From CAWHMS01 sp963830495 (lineage in GTDB: Bacteria; Actinomycetota; Actinomycetes; Propionibacteriales; Nocardioidaceae), in contig CAWHMS010000001.1 of the NCBI GenBank assembly GCA_963830495.1, positions 62,001 through 126,000 on the forward strand: a DNA stretch of 64,000 nucleotides, read 5' to 3'. Positions 51,891 through 60,934 of the stretch are shown piece after piece. Below the pieces are notes generated by a model that did no database searches, was not told the origin of the DNA, and worked only from the letters and a program-made list of their open reading frames with translations. The translations under genes and the position numbers were made by a program. Position 1 is the stretch's first letter. Every line of letters begins with the position of its first letter.

Positions 51891-52033
51891 TGTTGCTCCC
51901 GGGTCTCAGCCGGCGGCGGCCGGCGCGCTGTGCCTTCATGGTGTCACGCCGGGTCCGGTGAATCGAGCCGGATGCGTGGCTTCGTTGCCACCCGAGCGGG
52001 GTGTCCCTAGGGTGAGCGTCAAGGAGGTCGTGG

Positions 52034-52774
52034 GTGTTCTACTGGACGCTGAAGTGGGTGCTCCTCGGCCCGATCATCAAGTTGATCTTCCGCCCCACGG
52101 GTGAGGGAGCGGAGAACGTGCCCGCCGAGGGGGGCGCGATCCTGGCCAGCAACCACCTCTCCTACAGCGACTGGCTCTTCATGCCGCTGGTCATCCCGCG
52201 ACGCGTGACGTTCGTGGCCAAGGCGGAGTACTTCACCACGCCGGGGATCAAGGGCTGGCTGCAGAAGACGTTCTTCTCCGGCGCGGGACAGGTGCCGATC
52301 GACCGGTCCAGTGGGTCGGCAGCCGCCGGCGCGATCGCGACCGGGCTGAGGATCCTGGGCAACGGCGATCTCTTCGGGATCTACCCCGAGGGCACCCGCT
52401 CACCGGACGGGAAGCTCTACCGCGGCCGCACCGGTGTCGCACGGATGGCACTCGACGCGAAGGTGCCAGTGATCCCCGTGGCCGTGATCGGCACCGACGT
52501 CGTGGCGCCGCCGGGCAAGATCTACGGAACCTACATGCGCCCCCGCATCGTCTTCGGCGCGCCGCTCGACTTCAGCCGGTACGAGGGCATGCAGGACGAC
52601 CGCTTCGTGCTGAGGTCGATCACCGACGAGATCATGTACGAGATCATGTCGCTGTCCGGGCAGGAGTACGTCGACGTCTACGCCACCAAGGCCAAGGAGC
52701 TGCAGCAACAGGCTGCCAAGGAGGCCAAGGCGGAGGCGAAGGCGAAGGCCGAGGCCAAGGAGAAGTCCGCCTAG
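52034..52774 (+). CDS. plsC: 1-acyl-sn-glycerol-3-phosphate acyltransferase (Rv2182c-like)
   Basis: A 246-residue membrane-associated acyltransferase. The catalytic motif is SNHLSYSDW (His41, Asp46, NHx4D), and FGIYPEGTRSPDG is the phosphate-binding block 3; VIPVAVIGTD is block 4. The N-terminal helix (WTLKWVLLGPIIKLIF) sits in the membrane. The C-terminal 30 residues are an Ala/Lys/Glu-rich charged helix. It should add the second acyl chain to lysophosphatidic acid or acylate a mannolipid. GTG start with AAGGAGGT 8 nt upstream. It resumes the Mycobacterium-like gene order after the accessory block. Confidence 0.88.
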   Translation: MFYWTLKWVLLGPIIKLIFRPTGEGAENVPAEGGAILASNHLSYSDWLFMPLVIPRRVTFVAKAEYFTTPGIKGWLQKTFFSGAGQVPIDRSSGSAAAGAIATGLRILGNGDLFGIYPEGTRSPDGKLYRGRTGVARMALDAKVPVIPVAVIGTDVVAPPGKIYGTYMRPRIVFGAPLDFSRYEGMQDDRFVLRSITDEIMYEIMSLSGQEYVDVYATKAKELQQQAAKEAKAEAKAKAEAKEKSA

Positions 52775-52957
52775 CGTCCCTTGCTTATGGCTGAAACTGT
52801 TTGGCACCTGTCCGTGCAAGGGTTCAGCCACAAGGGTTGGGGGGCCAGGATGTGGACAGAAGCGCTCCGTCGAGACAGCGGGTCAGCCGAACCCCGCTAT
52901 CGTCGTCCGTTGGTAGCAGTGGCGGGGCTGTCGTGACGAACCCGAGGAGTGACATCG

Positions 52958-53983
52958 ATGCGTGTCGGCGTGTTGACCGGTGGCGGCGACTGCCCCGGCT
53001 TGAACGCAGTGATCCGGGCCGTCGTGCGGCGCGGGGTGGCGGAGTACGGCTATGAGTTCCTCGGCTTCCGGGACGGCTGGCGAGGCCCGCTGGACAACCT
53101 CACGATGACGCTGGGGATCCCTGAGGTGCGCGGCATCCTGCCCCGAGGCGGCACCATCCTCGGTTCGTCGCGAACGAACCCCTTCGGCGTCGACGGCGGC
53201 GTGGAGCGGATCAAGGACAACCTGGAGGCGAACGGGGTCGACGCGCTGGTCGCCATCGGAGGTGAGGACACCCTCGGGGTGGCGACGAAGCTGTCCGAGC
53301 TCGGCGTCGACGTGGTCGGCGTACCCAAGACCATCGACAATGACCTCTCCGGCACCGACTTCACCTTCGGCTTCGACACCGCGGTCAACATCGCCACCGA
53401 GGCGATCGACCGCCTCCACACGACGGCGGAGTCCCATCACCGGGTGCTGGTGGTCGAGGTGATGGGTAGACATGCAGGTTGGATCGCGCTGCACTCCGGG
53501 CTGGCCGGCGGCGCCAACGTGATCCTAATCCCGGAGCAGCCCTTCGACATCGAGACCGTGTGCGACCTCGTGGAGCGGCGGTTCCGCACCCAGTACTCGC
53601 CCATCATCGTCGTCGCCGAAGGAGCCTCGCCGAAGGACGGCACCATGGAGACCGTCGAGGGCGAGCTCGACGCCTTCGGGCATGTGCGGCTCGGCGGCAT
53701 CGGTGACCGACTGGCGGGCGAGATCGAGCGACGCACGGGCAAGGAGGCCCGTGCCGTGGTGCTCGGACACACCCAGCGTGGTGGCACGCCGACGGCCTTC
53801 GACCGCTGGCTGGCGACCCGATTCGGGCTGCATGCGATCGCCGCGGTCCGCGACGGCGCGTTCGGCATGATGGTGGCGCTGCGCGGCACTGACATCGTGC
53901 GGGTGCCGCTCATCGAGGGCACCGGCAAGCTCAAGCTCGTCGACCCCCGCGAGTACGCCGAGGCGGAGGTGCTCTTCGGCTGA
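52958..53983 (+). CDS. pfkA: 6-phosphofructokinase, ATP- or PPi-dependent
   Basis: A 341-residue group III PFK. GGGDCPGLNAVIRAVV is the start of the nucleotide site, ILGSSRTNPF follows, IGGEDTLGVATKL and VPKTIDNDLSGTD contain the donor-specificity positions and catalytic Asp, EVMGRHAGWIALHSGLAGG binds F6P, and LGHTQRGGTPTAFDR ends the active site. GGED and PKTIDND, in place of GGDGS and PGTIDND, are shared by actinobacterial ATP and PPi enzymes, so the phosphate donor is uncertain. ATG 52958 is preferred over GTG 52949 since AGGAG abuts the latter. Confidence 0.88.
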   Translation: MRVGVLTGGGDCPGLNAVIRAVVRRGVAEYGYEFLGFRDGWRGPLDNLTMTLGIPEVRGILPRGGTILGSSRTNPFGVDGGVERIKDNLEANGVDALVAIGGEDTLGVATKLSELGVDVVGVPKTIDNDLSGTDFTFGFDTAVNIATEAIDRLHTTAESHHRVLVVEVMGRHAGWIALHSGLAGGANVILIPEQPFDIETVCDLVERRFRTQYSPIIVVAEGASPKDGTMETVEGELDAFGHVRLGGIGDRLAGEIERRTGKEARAVVLGHTQRGGTPTAFDRWLATRFGLHAIAAVRDGAFGMMVALRGTDIVRVPLIEGTGKLKLVDPREYAEAEVLFG

Positions 53984-54077
53984 CTGTTCCCTCGGCCCCT
54001 CGCATCGGGCCTGCGGACAAGTTCGGCGTCCGGCAGCCAGCCACCGGCCCGCGACGAGGGTCCGGGCGTTGCCGAAC

Positions 54078-54083
54078 TAGTCT
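54078..54083 (+). promoter_or_regulatory. -10 hexamer TAGTCT, leaderless start of aroG
   Basis: TAGTCT lies 6 nt before the GTG at 54090, without a ribosome site. Confidence 0.45.
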
Positions 54084-54089
54084 GACCTC

Positions 54090-55430
54090 GTGAGCATCCC
54101 GTCTCTGGAGCACTTGTACCGCCTCGGCGCCGCGCAGCAGCCAACCTGGCCGGACCAGTCGGCGCTCGACGACGCGGTGAGCACGTTGCGGGCGATGCCG
54201 CCACTCGTCTTCGCTGGTGAGTGCGACGACCTCACGACCCATCTTGCCGAGGTGGCGGCCGGACGCGCCTTCCTCCTCCAAGGTGGTGATTGCGCCGAGA
54301 CCTTCGCCGGTGTCACCGCTGAGAACGTCCGCGCCAAGCTGCAGGTGCTGCTGCAGATGGCGGTGGTGCTCACGTACGCCGCCTCCGTCCCTGTCGTCAA
54401 GCTCGGTCGAATCGCGGGCCAGTACGCCAAGCCGCGCACGAGTGACGTGGAGACCCGCGAAGGCGTCGCGCTGCCGGCGTACCGCGGTGACGCTGTCAAC
54501 GGCTACGACTTCACCGCCGCGTCGCGGATCCCCGACCCACATCGGCTCGTGCAGGTCTACAACGCTTCCGCGGCGACGCTGAACCTGTGCCGCGCCTTCC
54601 TCCAGGGCGGGTACGCCGACCTCCGCCAGATGCACGCGTGGAACACCGACTTCGTCCGGACCAGCCCGGTCGGGGCGGCCTACGAGGAGATGGCCCGCGA
54701 GATCGACCGGGCGCTTGACTTCATGCGCGCCATCGGGGCGGAGTCCGACGAGCTGCATCGGGTCGGCTTCCACAGCAGCCACGAGGCGCTCATCCTCGAG
54801 TACGAGCATGCTCTGACCCGGATCGACTCGCGCACCGGCAACCCCTACAACGTGTCCGCACACCTCCTCTGGGTCGGGGAGCGCACGCGTCAGCTCGACG
54901 GAGCGCACGTCGAGCTGCTCTCCCAGGTGAGCAACCCCATCGGGGTCAAGCTCGGGCCGACGGCCACACCGGACGATGTGATCGCTCTGGCCGACAAGCT
55001 CAACCCGACCAACCGGCCCGGCCGGCTGACCTTCATCACCCGGATGGGCGCTCACCGGGTGCGGGACGTGCTCCCGGACCTGGTGGACAAGGTCACCGCA
55101 TCCGGCCACCACGTCGGCTGGGTCAGCGACCCCATGCACGGGAACACGTTCGAGACGTCGACCGGCTACAAGACCCGGAAGTTCGACGACGTCATCGACG
55201 AGGTGCGCGGCTTCTTCGACGTGCACCGAGCGCTCGGCACCTGGCCGGGCGGGCTGCACGTCGAGCTCACCGGCGGCGACGTGACCGAGTGCGTGGGTGG
55301 CGGTGAGGCACTGGACGAGCACGGCCTCCAACATCGTTACGAGTCGGTGTGCGACCCACGGCTCAACCGCACCCAATCACTGGAGCTTGCCTTCCTCGTC
55401 GCCGAGATGCTGCGCGAGAGCAAGGACTGA
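54090..55430 (+). CDS. aroG: Class II 3-deoxy-7-phosphoheptulonate synthase
   Basis: A 446-residue class II DAHP synthase, which joins PEP and erythrose 4-phosphate at the head of aromatic synthesis. RAFLLQGGDCAETF holds the metal ligand Cys68; KLGRIAGQYAKPRT, WVSDPMHGNT and HVELTGGDVTECVGG have the other ligands and substrate residues. The length fits the Mycobacterium AroG, which is also feedback-controlled and works with chorismate mutase. GTG start, leaderless by the hexamer at 54078. The threonine aldolase gene follows 4 nt later. Confidence 0.93.
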   Translation: MSIPSLEHLYRLGAAQQPTWPDQSALDDAVSTLRAMPPLVFAGECDDLTTHLAEVAAGRAFLLQGGDCAETFAGVTAENVRAKLQVLLQMAVVLTYAASVPVVKLGRIAGQYAKPRTSDVETREGVALPAYRGDAVNGYDFTAASRIPDPHRLVQVYNASAATLNLCRAFLQGGYADLRQMHAWNTDFVRTSPVGAAYEEMAREIDRALDFMRAIGAESDELHRVGFHSSHEALILEYEHALTRIDSRTGNPYNVSAHLLWVGERTRQLDGAHVELLSQVSNPIGVKLGPTATPDDVIALADKLNPTNRPGRLTFITRMGAHRVRDVLPDLVDKVTASGHHVGWVSDPMHGNTFETSTGYKTRKFDDVIDEVRGFFDVHRALGTWPGGLHVELTGGDVTECVGGGEALDEHGLQHRYESVCDPRLNRTQSLELAFLVAEMLRESKD

Positions 55431-55434
55431 CGGC

Positions 55435-56490
55435 GTGGCGGCCTCGGGCCTGATCGACCTGCGCAGTGACACCGTCACCGCCCCCACCCAGGGGATGCGC
55501 CGCGCCATGGCTGCCGCCGAGGTGGGCGACGACGTGTACGCCGAGGACCCGACGGTCGCCCGGCTGGAGGCGCGCGTCGCGGACATGTTCGGCTTCGGGG
55601 CGGCGCTCTTCACCGTGACCGGTTCCTTGGCCAACCTGCTCGCGGTGCGTGCGCTCGTCGGGGTGGGCGAGGAGGTGCTCTGTGAGGCGAGCGCGCACAT
55701 CGCGAGGGCCGAGATGGGGGCGCACGCTGCCTACACCGGACTCACCATGCGCACCTGGACGAGCCCTGACGGGTACGTCGACCTGGCCGCGATCGATGGT
55801 CTGGTGGCGCCCGACCTCGGACCCTTCTTCGTCCGGACCACCTGTCTGTCGGTGGAGAACACCCACAACTTCGCCGGCGGTCGCGTGCAGCCGCAGCCGG
55901 GACTGGTCGGCCTGCGGGCGCTGGCCGATCGTCACCGCCTCGCGGTGCATGTCGACGGTGCCCGGGTGTGGAACGCTCACGTGGCCACCCGCGGCGACCT
56001 CAGGGCCCTGGGCGCCGACCTCGCCGACACCATGGGGGTGTGTCTCAGCAAGGGACTCGGTGCACCGGTCGGGTCGCTGCTGCTGGCGTCGTCGGAGCAG
56101 GTGAGCGAGGCGCGCGTCTGGCGCAAGCGTCTCGGCGGCGGATGGCGGCAGGCCGGCGTCCTCGCGGCGGCCGGCCTCTGGGCGCTCGACCACCACATCG
56201 ACCGGCTGGCAGACGATCACGCCAACGCCCAGGTCATCGCGCACGCGGCAGCCGACCGGGCAGCGGACCTCGTCGACCGGCCGGAGCGGGTCGTGGACCC
56301 GAGTCGCGTGGACACCAACATCGTCGTGATCCGCACCGACGACGCGCCCGGCGTGGTGGCGCGCTGTCGCGACGAGGGGGTGCTGGTGGGCGCGGTCGGC
56401 CCCGGCGTCGTCCGCGCGGTGACGCATCTCGACATCACCGCGGCAGATGCGAAGCGTGCCGCCCAGGTGATTGCGCGCGCCCTGGGCTGA
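55435..56490 (+). CDS. ltaE: Low-specificity threonine aldolase
   Basis: A 351-residue PLP enzyme that splits threonine or allo-threonine into glycine and acetaldehyde. IDLRSDTVTAPTQGMRRAMA opens the family, VGDDVYAEDPTVARLE follows, HVDGARVWNA holds the Asp that binds the pyridine nitrogen, and VCLSKGLGAPVGS contains the Schiff-base Lys. GTG 55435 is 4 nt after the aroG stop, so they are probably one transcript. Confidence 0.9.
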   Translation: MAASGLIDLRSDTVTAPTQGMRRAMAAAEVGDDVYAEDPTVARLEARVADMFGFGAALFTVTGSLANLLAVRALVGVGEEVLCEASAHIARAEMGAHAAYTGLTMRTWTSPDGYVDLAAIDGLVAPDLGPFFVRTTCLSVENTHNFAGGRVQPQPGLVGLRALADRHRLAVHVDGARVWNAHVATRGDLRALGADLADTMGVCLSKGLGAPVGSLLLASSEQVSEARVWRKRLGGGWRQAGVLAAAGLWALDHHIDRLADDHANAQVIAHAAADRAADLVDRPERVVDPSRVDTNIVVIRTDDAPGVVARCRDEGVLVGAVGPGVVRAVTHLDITAADAKRAAQVIARALG

Positions 56491-56565
56491 CGCGTCCGCC
56501 GGGCCAGGCCGAGGGTGTCAAGCGTACGGCGCGGCCAGAACTCGGGAACCAAGTCCGCGTATCGT

Positions 56566-56587
56566 CGGCGTGTCTCGCAACACGCCG
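56566..56587. promoter_or_regulatory. Perfect inverted repeat in the gap after the aldolase gene
   Basis: CGGCGTGT (56566-56573) and ACACGCCG (56580-56587) are perfect inverted arms with a 6-nt spacer. The 261-bp gap (56491-56751) also has an AAAAGGAG ribosome site at 56633-56640 before a GTG at 56648 that opens only 12 codons. It is either a terminator hairpin followed by remains of a gene, or an operator of an unrecognised small gene. Confidence 0.4.
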
Positions 56588-56751
56588 GAGGTAAGCGGAA
56601 TCGGTTCGCGGTTTTCTGCAGGGCTAGGCCAAAAGGAGCACTCGATCGTGGATGGCGCGGTCGGTGCGAGAGGTGTGCGGGCATGACGGCAGGTGGCAGG
56701 GCCGCGGGCAGCTGGCACTGCGGGCAGCCGGCAGGGTGGACATCCTGGGGC

Positions 56752-57642
56752 TCACACGGTGAGGTGGGTGACCTCGGCCTCGATCTTGCGTCGTGGCGCC
56801 AGCTCGACCATGTACATCGCCGTGAGCACGAACGCACCACCGACGATCATCCGCGTCGTGAGTGACTCACCACCGAACGCCACGGCGAACAAGGCCGCGA
56901 ACACCGGCTCCATCGTCATGACGATCGCCGCCCTGGTCGGCTCGATGTGCGCCTGCGCCCAGGTCTGGGCCAGCATCGCCCCGGCGCCGGCCACCACGGC
57001 CATGTAGAGCAGCGCCCACCATCCCGAGCTCGAGTCCGGGGTGCCGATCCCGTTCGGCGCTCCGGCCACCGTGCAGACCACGGCGATGACACCCATCTGG
57101 ACGACGGAGAGACCGACCGCGTTTCCGGGGCGGGACCAGCGGCCGAGGCCCAAGATGTGCAAGGCGTAGAGCACGGTCGAGGCAAAGACCAGCGCCACGC
57201 CCCCCGACACCGCAAACCCCTGGAGCGAAAGGAAGCCGAGCCCGACGGTGGCGATCGCGGTGGCGATCCAGATCGTCCTGCCGATCTGCTCGCGGAAGAA
57301 GGCGGCGCCGAGCAGTGGCGTCAGCACGACGTACATGCCGGTGACGAAGCCGCTGACCGTGGCGGGGGTGCGCTCCAGTCCGCTCGTCTGCAGGATCTGG
57401 GCGACGCCGTACACCAGGCCCAGCACCACACCGTGCCTCCACTCGCGCCGGTTCAGCCGCATCACCTGACGGTGGGCGAAGAGCACCAGCACAGCTGTGG
57501 CGATGGTGAAGCGGATCGAGAGGAAGTCGAGGACGGACATCTCCTCGAGCAGGTCCTTGATCATGAAGAACGTCGAGCCCCACGCCGCCGTCACTCCGAG
57601 CAGCGCCAAGGTGGGGAGGGCGCCGTGATACCGCTGCGTCAC
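56752..57642 (-). CDS. EamA/DMT-family transporter
   Basis: A 296-residue membrane protein with ten predicted helices in two EamA repeats (about 10-140 and 150-285). LLGVTAAWGSTFFMIKDLLE is the typical first helix, SIRFTIATAVLVLFA and LVYGVAQILQTSGLERTPAT follow, and MTMEPVFAALFAVAFGGESL marks the second repeat. Such proteins export amino acids or other metabolites; the substrate is open. GTG start at 57642, leaderless by TAGAGT 6 nt upstream. Confidence 0.87.
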   Translation of the reverse strand: MTQRYHGALPTLALLGVTAAWGSTFFMIKDLLEEMSVLDFLSIRFTIATAVLVLFAHRQVMRLNRREWRHGVVLGLVYGVAQILQTSGLERTPATVSGFVTGMYVVLTPLLGAAFFREQIGRTIWIATAIATVGLGFLSLQGFAVSGGVALVFASTVLYALHILGLGRWSRPGNAVGLSVVQMGVIAVVCTVAGAPNGIGTPDSSSGWWALLYMAVVAGAGAMLAQTWAQAHIEPTRAAIVMTMEPVFAALFAVAFGGESLTTRMIVGGAFVLTAMYMVELAPRRKIEAEVTHLTV

Positions 57643-57648
57643 CCGTGA

Positions 57649-57654
57649 ACTCTA
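57649..57654 (-). promoter_or_regulatory. -10 hexamer TAGAGT, leaderless start of the EamA gene
   Basis: TAGAGT on the minus strand lies 6 nt before the GTG at 57642. It is inside the 30-nt gap after pknL, so the transporter gene has its own promoter. Confidence 0.45.
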
Positions 57655-57671
57655 AGGGCGGAGTCGAGCCT

Positions 57672-59769
57672 CTAGATGATGGAGATGACCACCGTGGAGC
57701 CGATCGGAGCCATGTCGCCCCCGCCGGGAGACTGGTCGGCCACGATGCCGAAGCCCAACGACGGTTGGTACTCCTCGGTGCTGACCTCGAAGCCGGCGTC
57801 CTCCAATGCGCTCACGGCCGCCTCCTCGCCGAAGCTGATGACCCGAGGCACCTCCACCAGTTCCGGCCCCAGCTCACCACGAGCCGCACGACGTCACCCT
57901 CGAACCGCACGCCCCGCGCTGGGGCCTGTCGGATCACCAGGTCAGCCGCGACCTCGTCGTCGTAGCGCTCGACGCGCTTGACCTCAAGCCCGCTGCCCTC
58001 GAGCTCCTCGACCGCTGTCTCGGCGTCGGTGCCCTCGTAGTTCCCGACCCGGATGGGCCGCGGCCCCTTGGACACGACCATCGTGACCGTGTCGCCTGGC
58101 CTGAGCGACGTGCCCGCCCGCGGCGCGAAGCGGATCACCTGGCCCTCGGCCTCGGTCCTCGTTCCAGACACGCCCGGCCACCTTCGGCTCGAGGTCGAGC
58201 TCGTCCAGCGCACTGATCGCCTCGGACTCGCTCAGGTCCGCCAGGTCAGGGACGTCGTACCGTTCCGGGCCCTTGGAGACCACGGCCTCGACGGTGCCCT
58301 GATCACGAACCCGATCGCCCGGGGCAGGGTCGGTCGAGACCACGTGCCCGGCTGGGACCTGCTCGCTGAACGCCGTGCCGCTGATTTCAGCTCCAGACCC
58401 GCGGACTGCAGGCGGTCGCGCGCCTCCGCCTGGGTCATCCGGACGACGTCGGGCGTCGACTGGAAGCGCGCGACGCCGTACCACCAGCCACCGATCCCGG
58501 CAGCGATCGCGAGCGCGATCACCAGTACAGCCACGATCCAGCCGAGCCGGCGACGCCGCGGACGAGGGCTGGTGGTCTTCGTGGCAGCGGGGTCGGAGCG
58601 GTCCGGCGGCACGACGACGCTGGATGCCCGCGCGAGTCGCTGCCACTCCGGGCCTGCCTCCAGCTCCCCACGCTCCTCCTCCGCGCCGACCACGAGGGTG
58701 CGTTCGTAGCCACCGGGAGCGACGAACGCCGGACCCGGGTGACTGGCGAAGTCGTCGTACGCGTCGATGTCGAAGACGGCGTCGAGTTCCCCGCCGGTTC
58801 GGTCTGCGCTGGCCGGGTCCGGGTCCGGTGCGCGGTAGTCGTCACCCCCCGTCGTCACCGCGATCGTGGGCGTGAGGTCCAGGGTCAGCTCGGCGTCCTC
58901 GGTGATGCCGTCGTCCAACGCCTGCCGGACCCGGCGCAGCTGTTGCAACATCACGTGGGCGTCCGCAGGCCGCAGGTCTCGGCGTCGCGCGGTCGCGCGC
59001 GCCACGAAGGCGTCGAGATACGGCGGGATGCCTCCGATCCGGCTGGAGGGGGCAGGTACGTCGTCGTGCACGTGCTTGTAGGCGACCTGGATGGGGCTGT
59101 CACCCGCATGTGGTTTCGTGCCGGTCAGCAGCTCGAAGAGCAACACGCCGAGGGCATAGACGTCCGAGCGGGCATCGGCAGTGCCCTCCACGACCAGCTC
59201 GGGCGGAGGTAGGACACGGTGCCCATGAGCACGCCGCCGGTCGCGGTGGCGGTGCTGGCCGCACTGACCGCCCGGGCGAGGCCGAAGTCGGCGACCTTCG
59301 GCTTGCCGGCCGGGGTCAGCAGCACGTTCTCGGGCTTGATGTCGCGGTGGATGATCCCCGACTCGTGGGCGGCTGCGATCGCCTCGAGGATCTGTTCCAG
59401 CAGGGCCAACGCGCGGCCCGGTGGCAACGGCGCGTCGTCGCGGATCAGGTCGCGCAGGGTACGGCGCCCGGCGACGTACTCCATGGCCAGGAACAGGGTG
59501 CCGCCGTCGTCGCCCTGGTCGAAGACGCCGACCACGTTGGGGTGGGTCAGTCTCGCCGCGGCCCGCGCCTCCCGCACGAACCGCTGGCTGAAGTCCTCGT
59601 TGTCGGCGAGGTTGTGCGCCATCACCTTCAGCGCCACGGACCGGTCGAGCCGCAGGTCGGTCGCCTCGTAGACCGTGGCCATCCCGCCGCGGGCGATCCG
59701 AGCCCCGACGCGATAACGCCCGTCGAGGAGCTGCCCGACGAGGGGATCAGAGGTGGTGACACGGTCCAC
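57672..59769 (-). CDS. pknL: PknL-type Ser/Thr kinase with PASTA domains, broken by four indels
   Basis: A membrane kinase of about 690 residues. The N-terminal kinase domain has IARGGMATVYEA, VALKVM (ATP Lys), IIHRDIKPENVLLT and KVADFGLARA. After the activation segment one base is missing near 59208, and the domain goes on as DARSDVYALGVLLFELLTGT. A juxtamembrane region, a membrane helix (WIVAVLVIALAIAAGIGGWW) and about four PASTA repeats follow outside, broken by indels near 58382, 58162 and 57862; the end reads GGGDMAPIGSTVVISII. PASTA domains sense muropeptides and the kinase controls wall growth and division. GTG start with TAAACT 6 nt upstream. All parts are conserved, so sequence errors are likelier than loss. 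Confidence 0.85.
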
Positions 59770-59775
59770 CCTGCG

Positions 59776-59781
59776 AGTTTA
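59776..59781 (-). promoter_or_regulatory. -10 hexamer TAAACT, leaderless start of pknL
   Basis: TAAACT on the minus strand lies 6 nt before the GTG at 59769. Confidence 0.5.
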
Positions 59782-59853
59782 CGTAGCCGGACAGCCGGGT
59801 CGGCCGTGCCTCGCCGCCTGCGAGGAGATCGAACTCACGGCGACGGCCGTGCG

Positions 59854-60777
59854 TCAGTAGGGGTAATTGCCGTGCGCGTACTGATCCTTCAGGTACAGCA
59901 CGTTGCGAACGTACTGCTTCGTGTCGGAATACATTCCGTGGTCCCGGACGGACTGCAGCCCCTGGTAGTAGCCCGCCACCGCGCGCGGCAACGGCGCCGC
60001 TGCCGTGAGCTCTCGGAGCAGGACGACGCCGGCCGTGACGTTGTGCGGCAACCGGGCGAGCTCGAGCTGACGGCCCAGGAGCGTCTCGATCCACGCCCCG
60101 GTGGACGGCAGCACCTGCATGGCGCCGACCGCGTCGGCCGACGACACGTGGTCCTGTTGCCAACCGGCCTCCTGCCAGGACACCGCCAGTGCGAGATTGG
60201 GATCGACCCCGTGCCGCTCGGCAACGCGCTGGATGACCCGGCGAACCCGCGCATGCGAGGGGTTGGCCAGCCGTGCCTCGGCTGACTCGCGGGTGCTGTC
60301 ACCACGTGGCGACGACGGTCGCTGCGGCAGGGCGGCGAGCACCACCGGGATGCGCAGCCGGTCACCGGCCGCGATCTGACCCGACCTGGGCAGCGCGTTG
60401 CGCGTGATGATCTCGTCGGTCCACGCGTGGTACTTCACCGCCAGACCGGTCACGGTGTCACCCGGCCGGACAGTGTGCCACACGAGCCGGCGGCCGGCTG
60501 CGCCCGACTCTGCTGACGGGGCGCCTGATGGGGTGCCTCCGGGTGAGCCGTGCGCGGCGGGGATCGTGAGAGTCTCGCCAGCGTAGATCACGTTGCCGCC
60601 CGCGGTGAGGTCGTTGGCGGCCACGATCGCCGTCACGGAGGTGTCGTGAGCGGCGGCGATGGCGCTGACGGTGTCGCCGGAGCGTACGACGTACACCGAG
60701 TCGGCGAAGGCCAGCGCCACCGGCGCGACGGCAGCGGTCGCCACGGCGCCGAGCCAGGCGGTGCGGGAAGTGGGCAT
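59854..60777 (-). CDS. Secreted LysM protein with lytic transglycosylase domain
   Basis: A 307-residue wall enzyme. A signal peptide (residues 1-25, ending LAFA) is followed by two LysM peptidoglycan-binding units (VYVVRSGDTVSAIAAAHDTS and VWHTVRPGDTVTGLAVKYHA) and, after a charged linker, an SLT-type domain (about 180-307) with the catalytic Glu in LAVSWQEAGWQ, then SADAVGAMQVLPSTGAWIE and AGYYQGLQSVRDHGMYSDT. It should cut glycan strands. It is next to the PASTA kinase, which makes a common role in wall remodelling plausible. Start ATG 60777 lies about 10 nt after a weak GAGGG. Confidence 0.88.
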   Translation of the reverse strand: MPTSRTAWLGAVATAAVAPVALAFADSVYVVRSGDTVSAIAAAHDTSVTAIVAANDLTAGGNVIYAGETLTIPAAHGSPGGTPSGAPSAESGAAGRRLVWHTVRPGDTVTGLAVKYHAWTDEIITRNALPRSGQIAAGDRLRIPVVLAALPQRPSSPRGDSTRESAEARLANPSHARVRRVIQRVAERHGVDPNLALAVSWQEAGWQQDHVSSADAVGAMQVLPSTGAWIETLLGRQLELARLPHNVTAGVVLLRELTAAAPLPRAVAGYYQGLQSVRDHGMYSDTKQYVRNVLYLKDQYAHGNYPY

Positions 60778-60793
60778 CCCTCGTGGGTACCCC

Positions 60794-60829
60794 GTGACTG
60801 CTGTGATACCAGTGACTGAAGTGACCTAT
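60794..60829. repeat. GTGA words repeated every 9 nt in a divergent promoter region
   Basis: GTGA occurs at 60794, 60803, 60812 and 60821, exactly 9 nt apart; two of the units begin GTGACTG. The repeat lies in the gap between the divergent LysM and DNA-binding protein genes and may be a regulator site or a chance short tandem repeat. Confidence 0.45.
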
Positions 60830-60934
60830 GAGGCAGAAGTTACAAGACTGAGACCAAGCGAAAAGTGCGAACCGAGCAAACCTCGCATGCGATGTATCAG
60901 CCGCACCGCTCCGCCACCATGGCACGCTAGTGCC

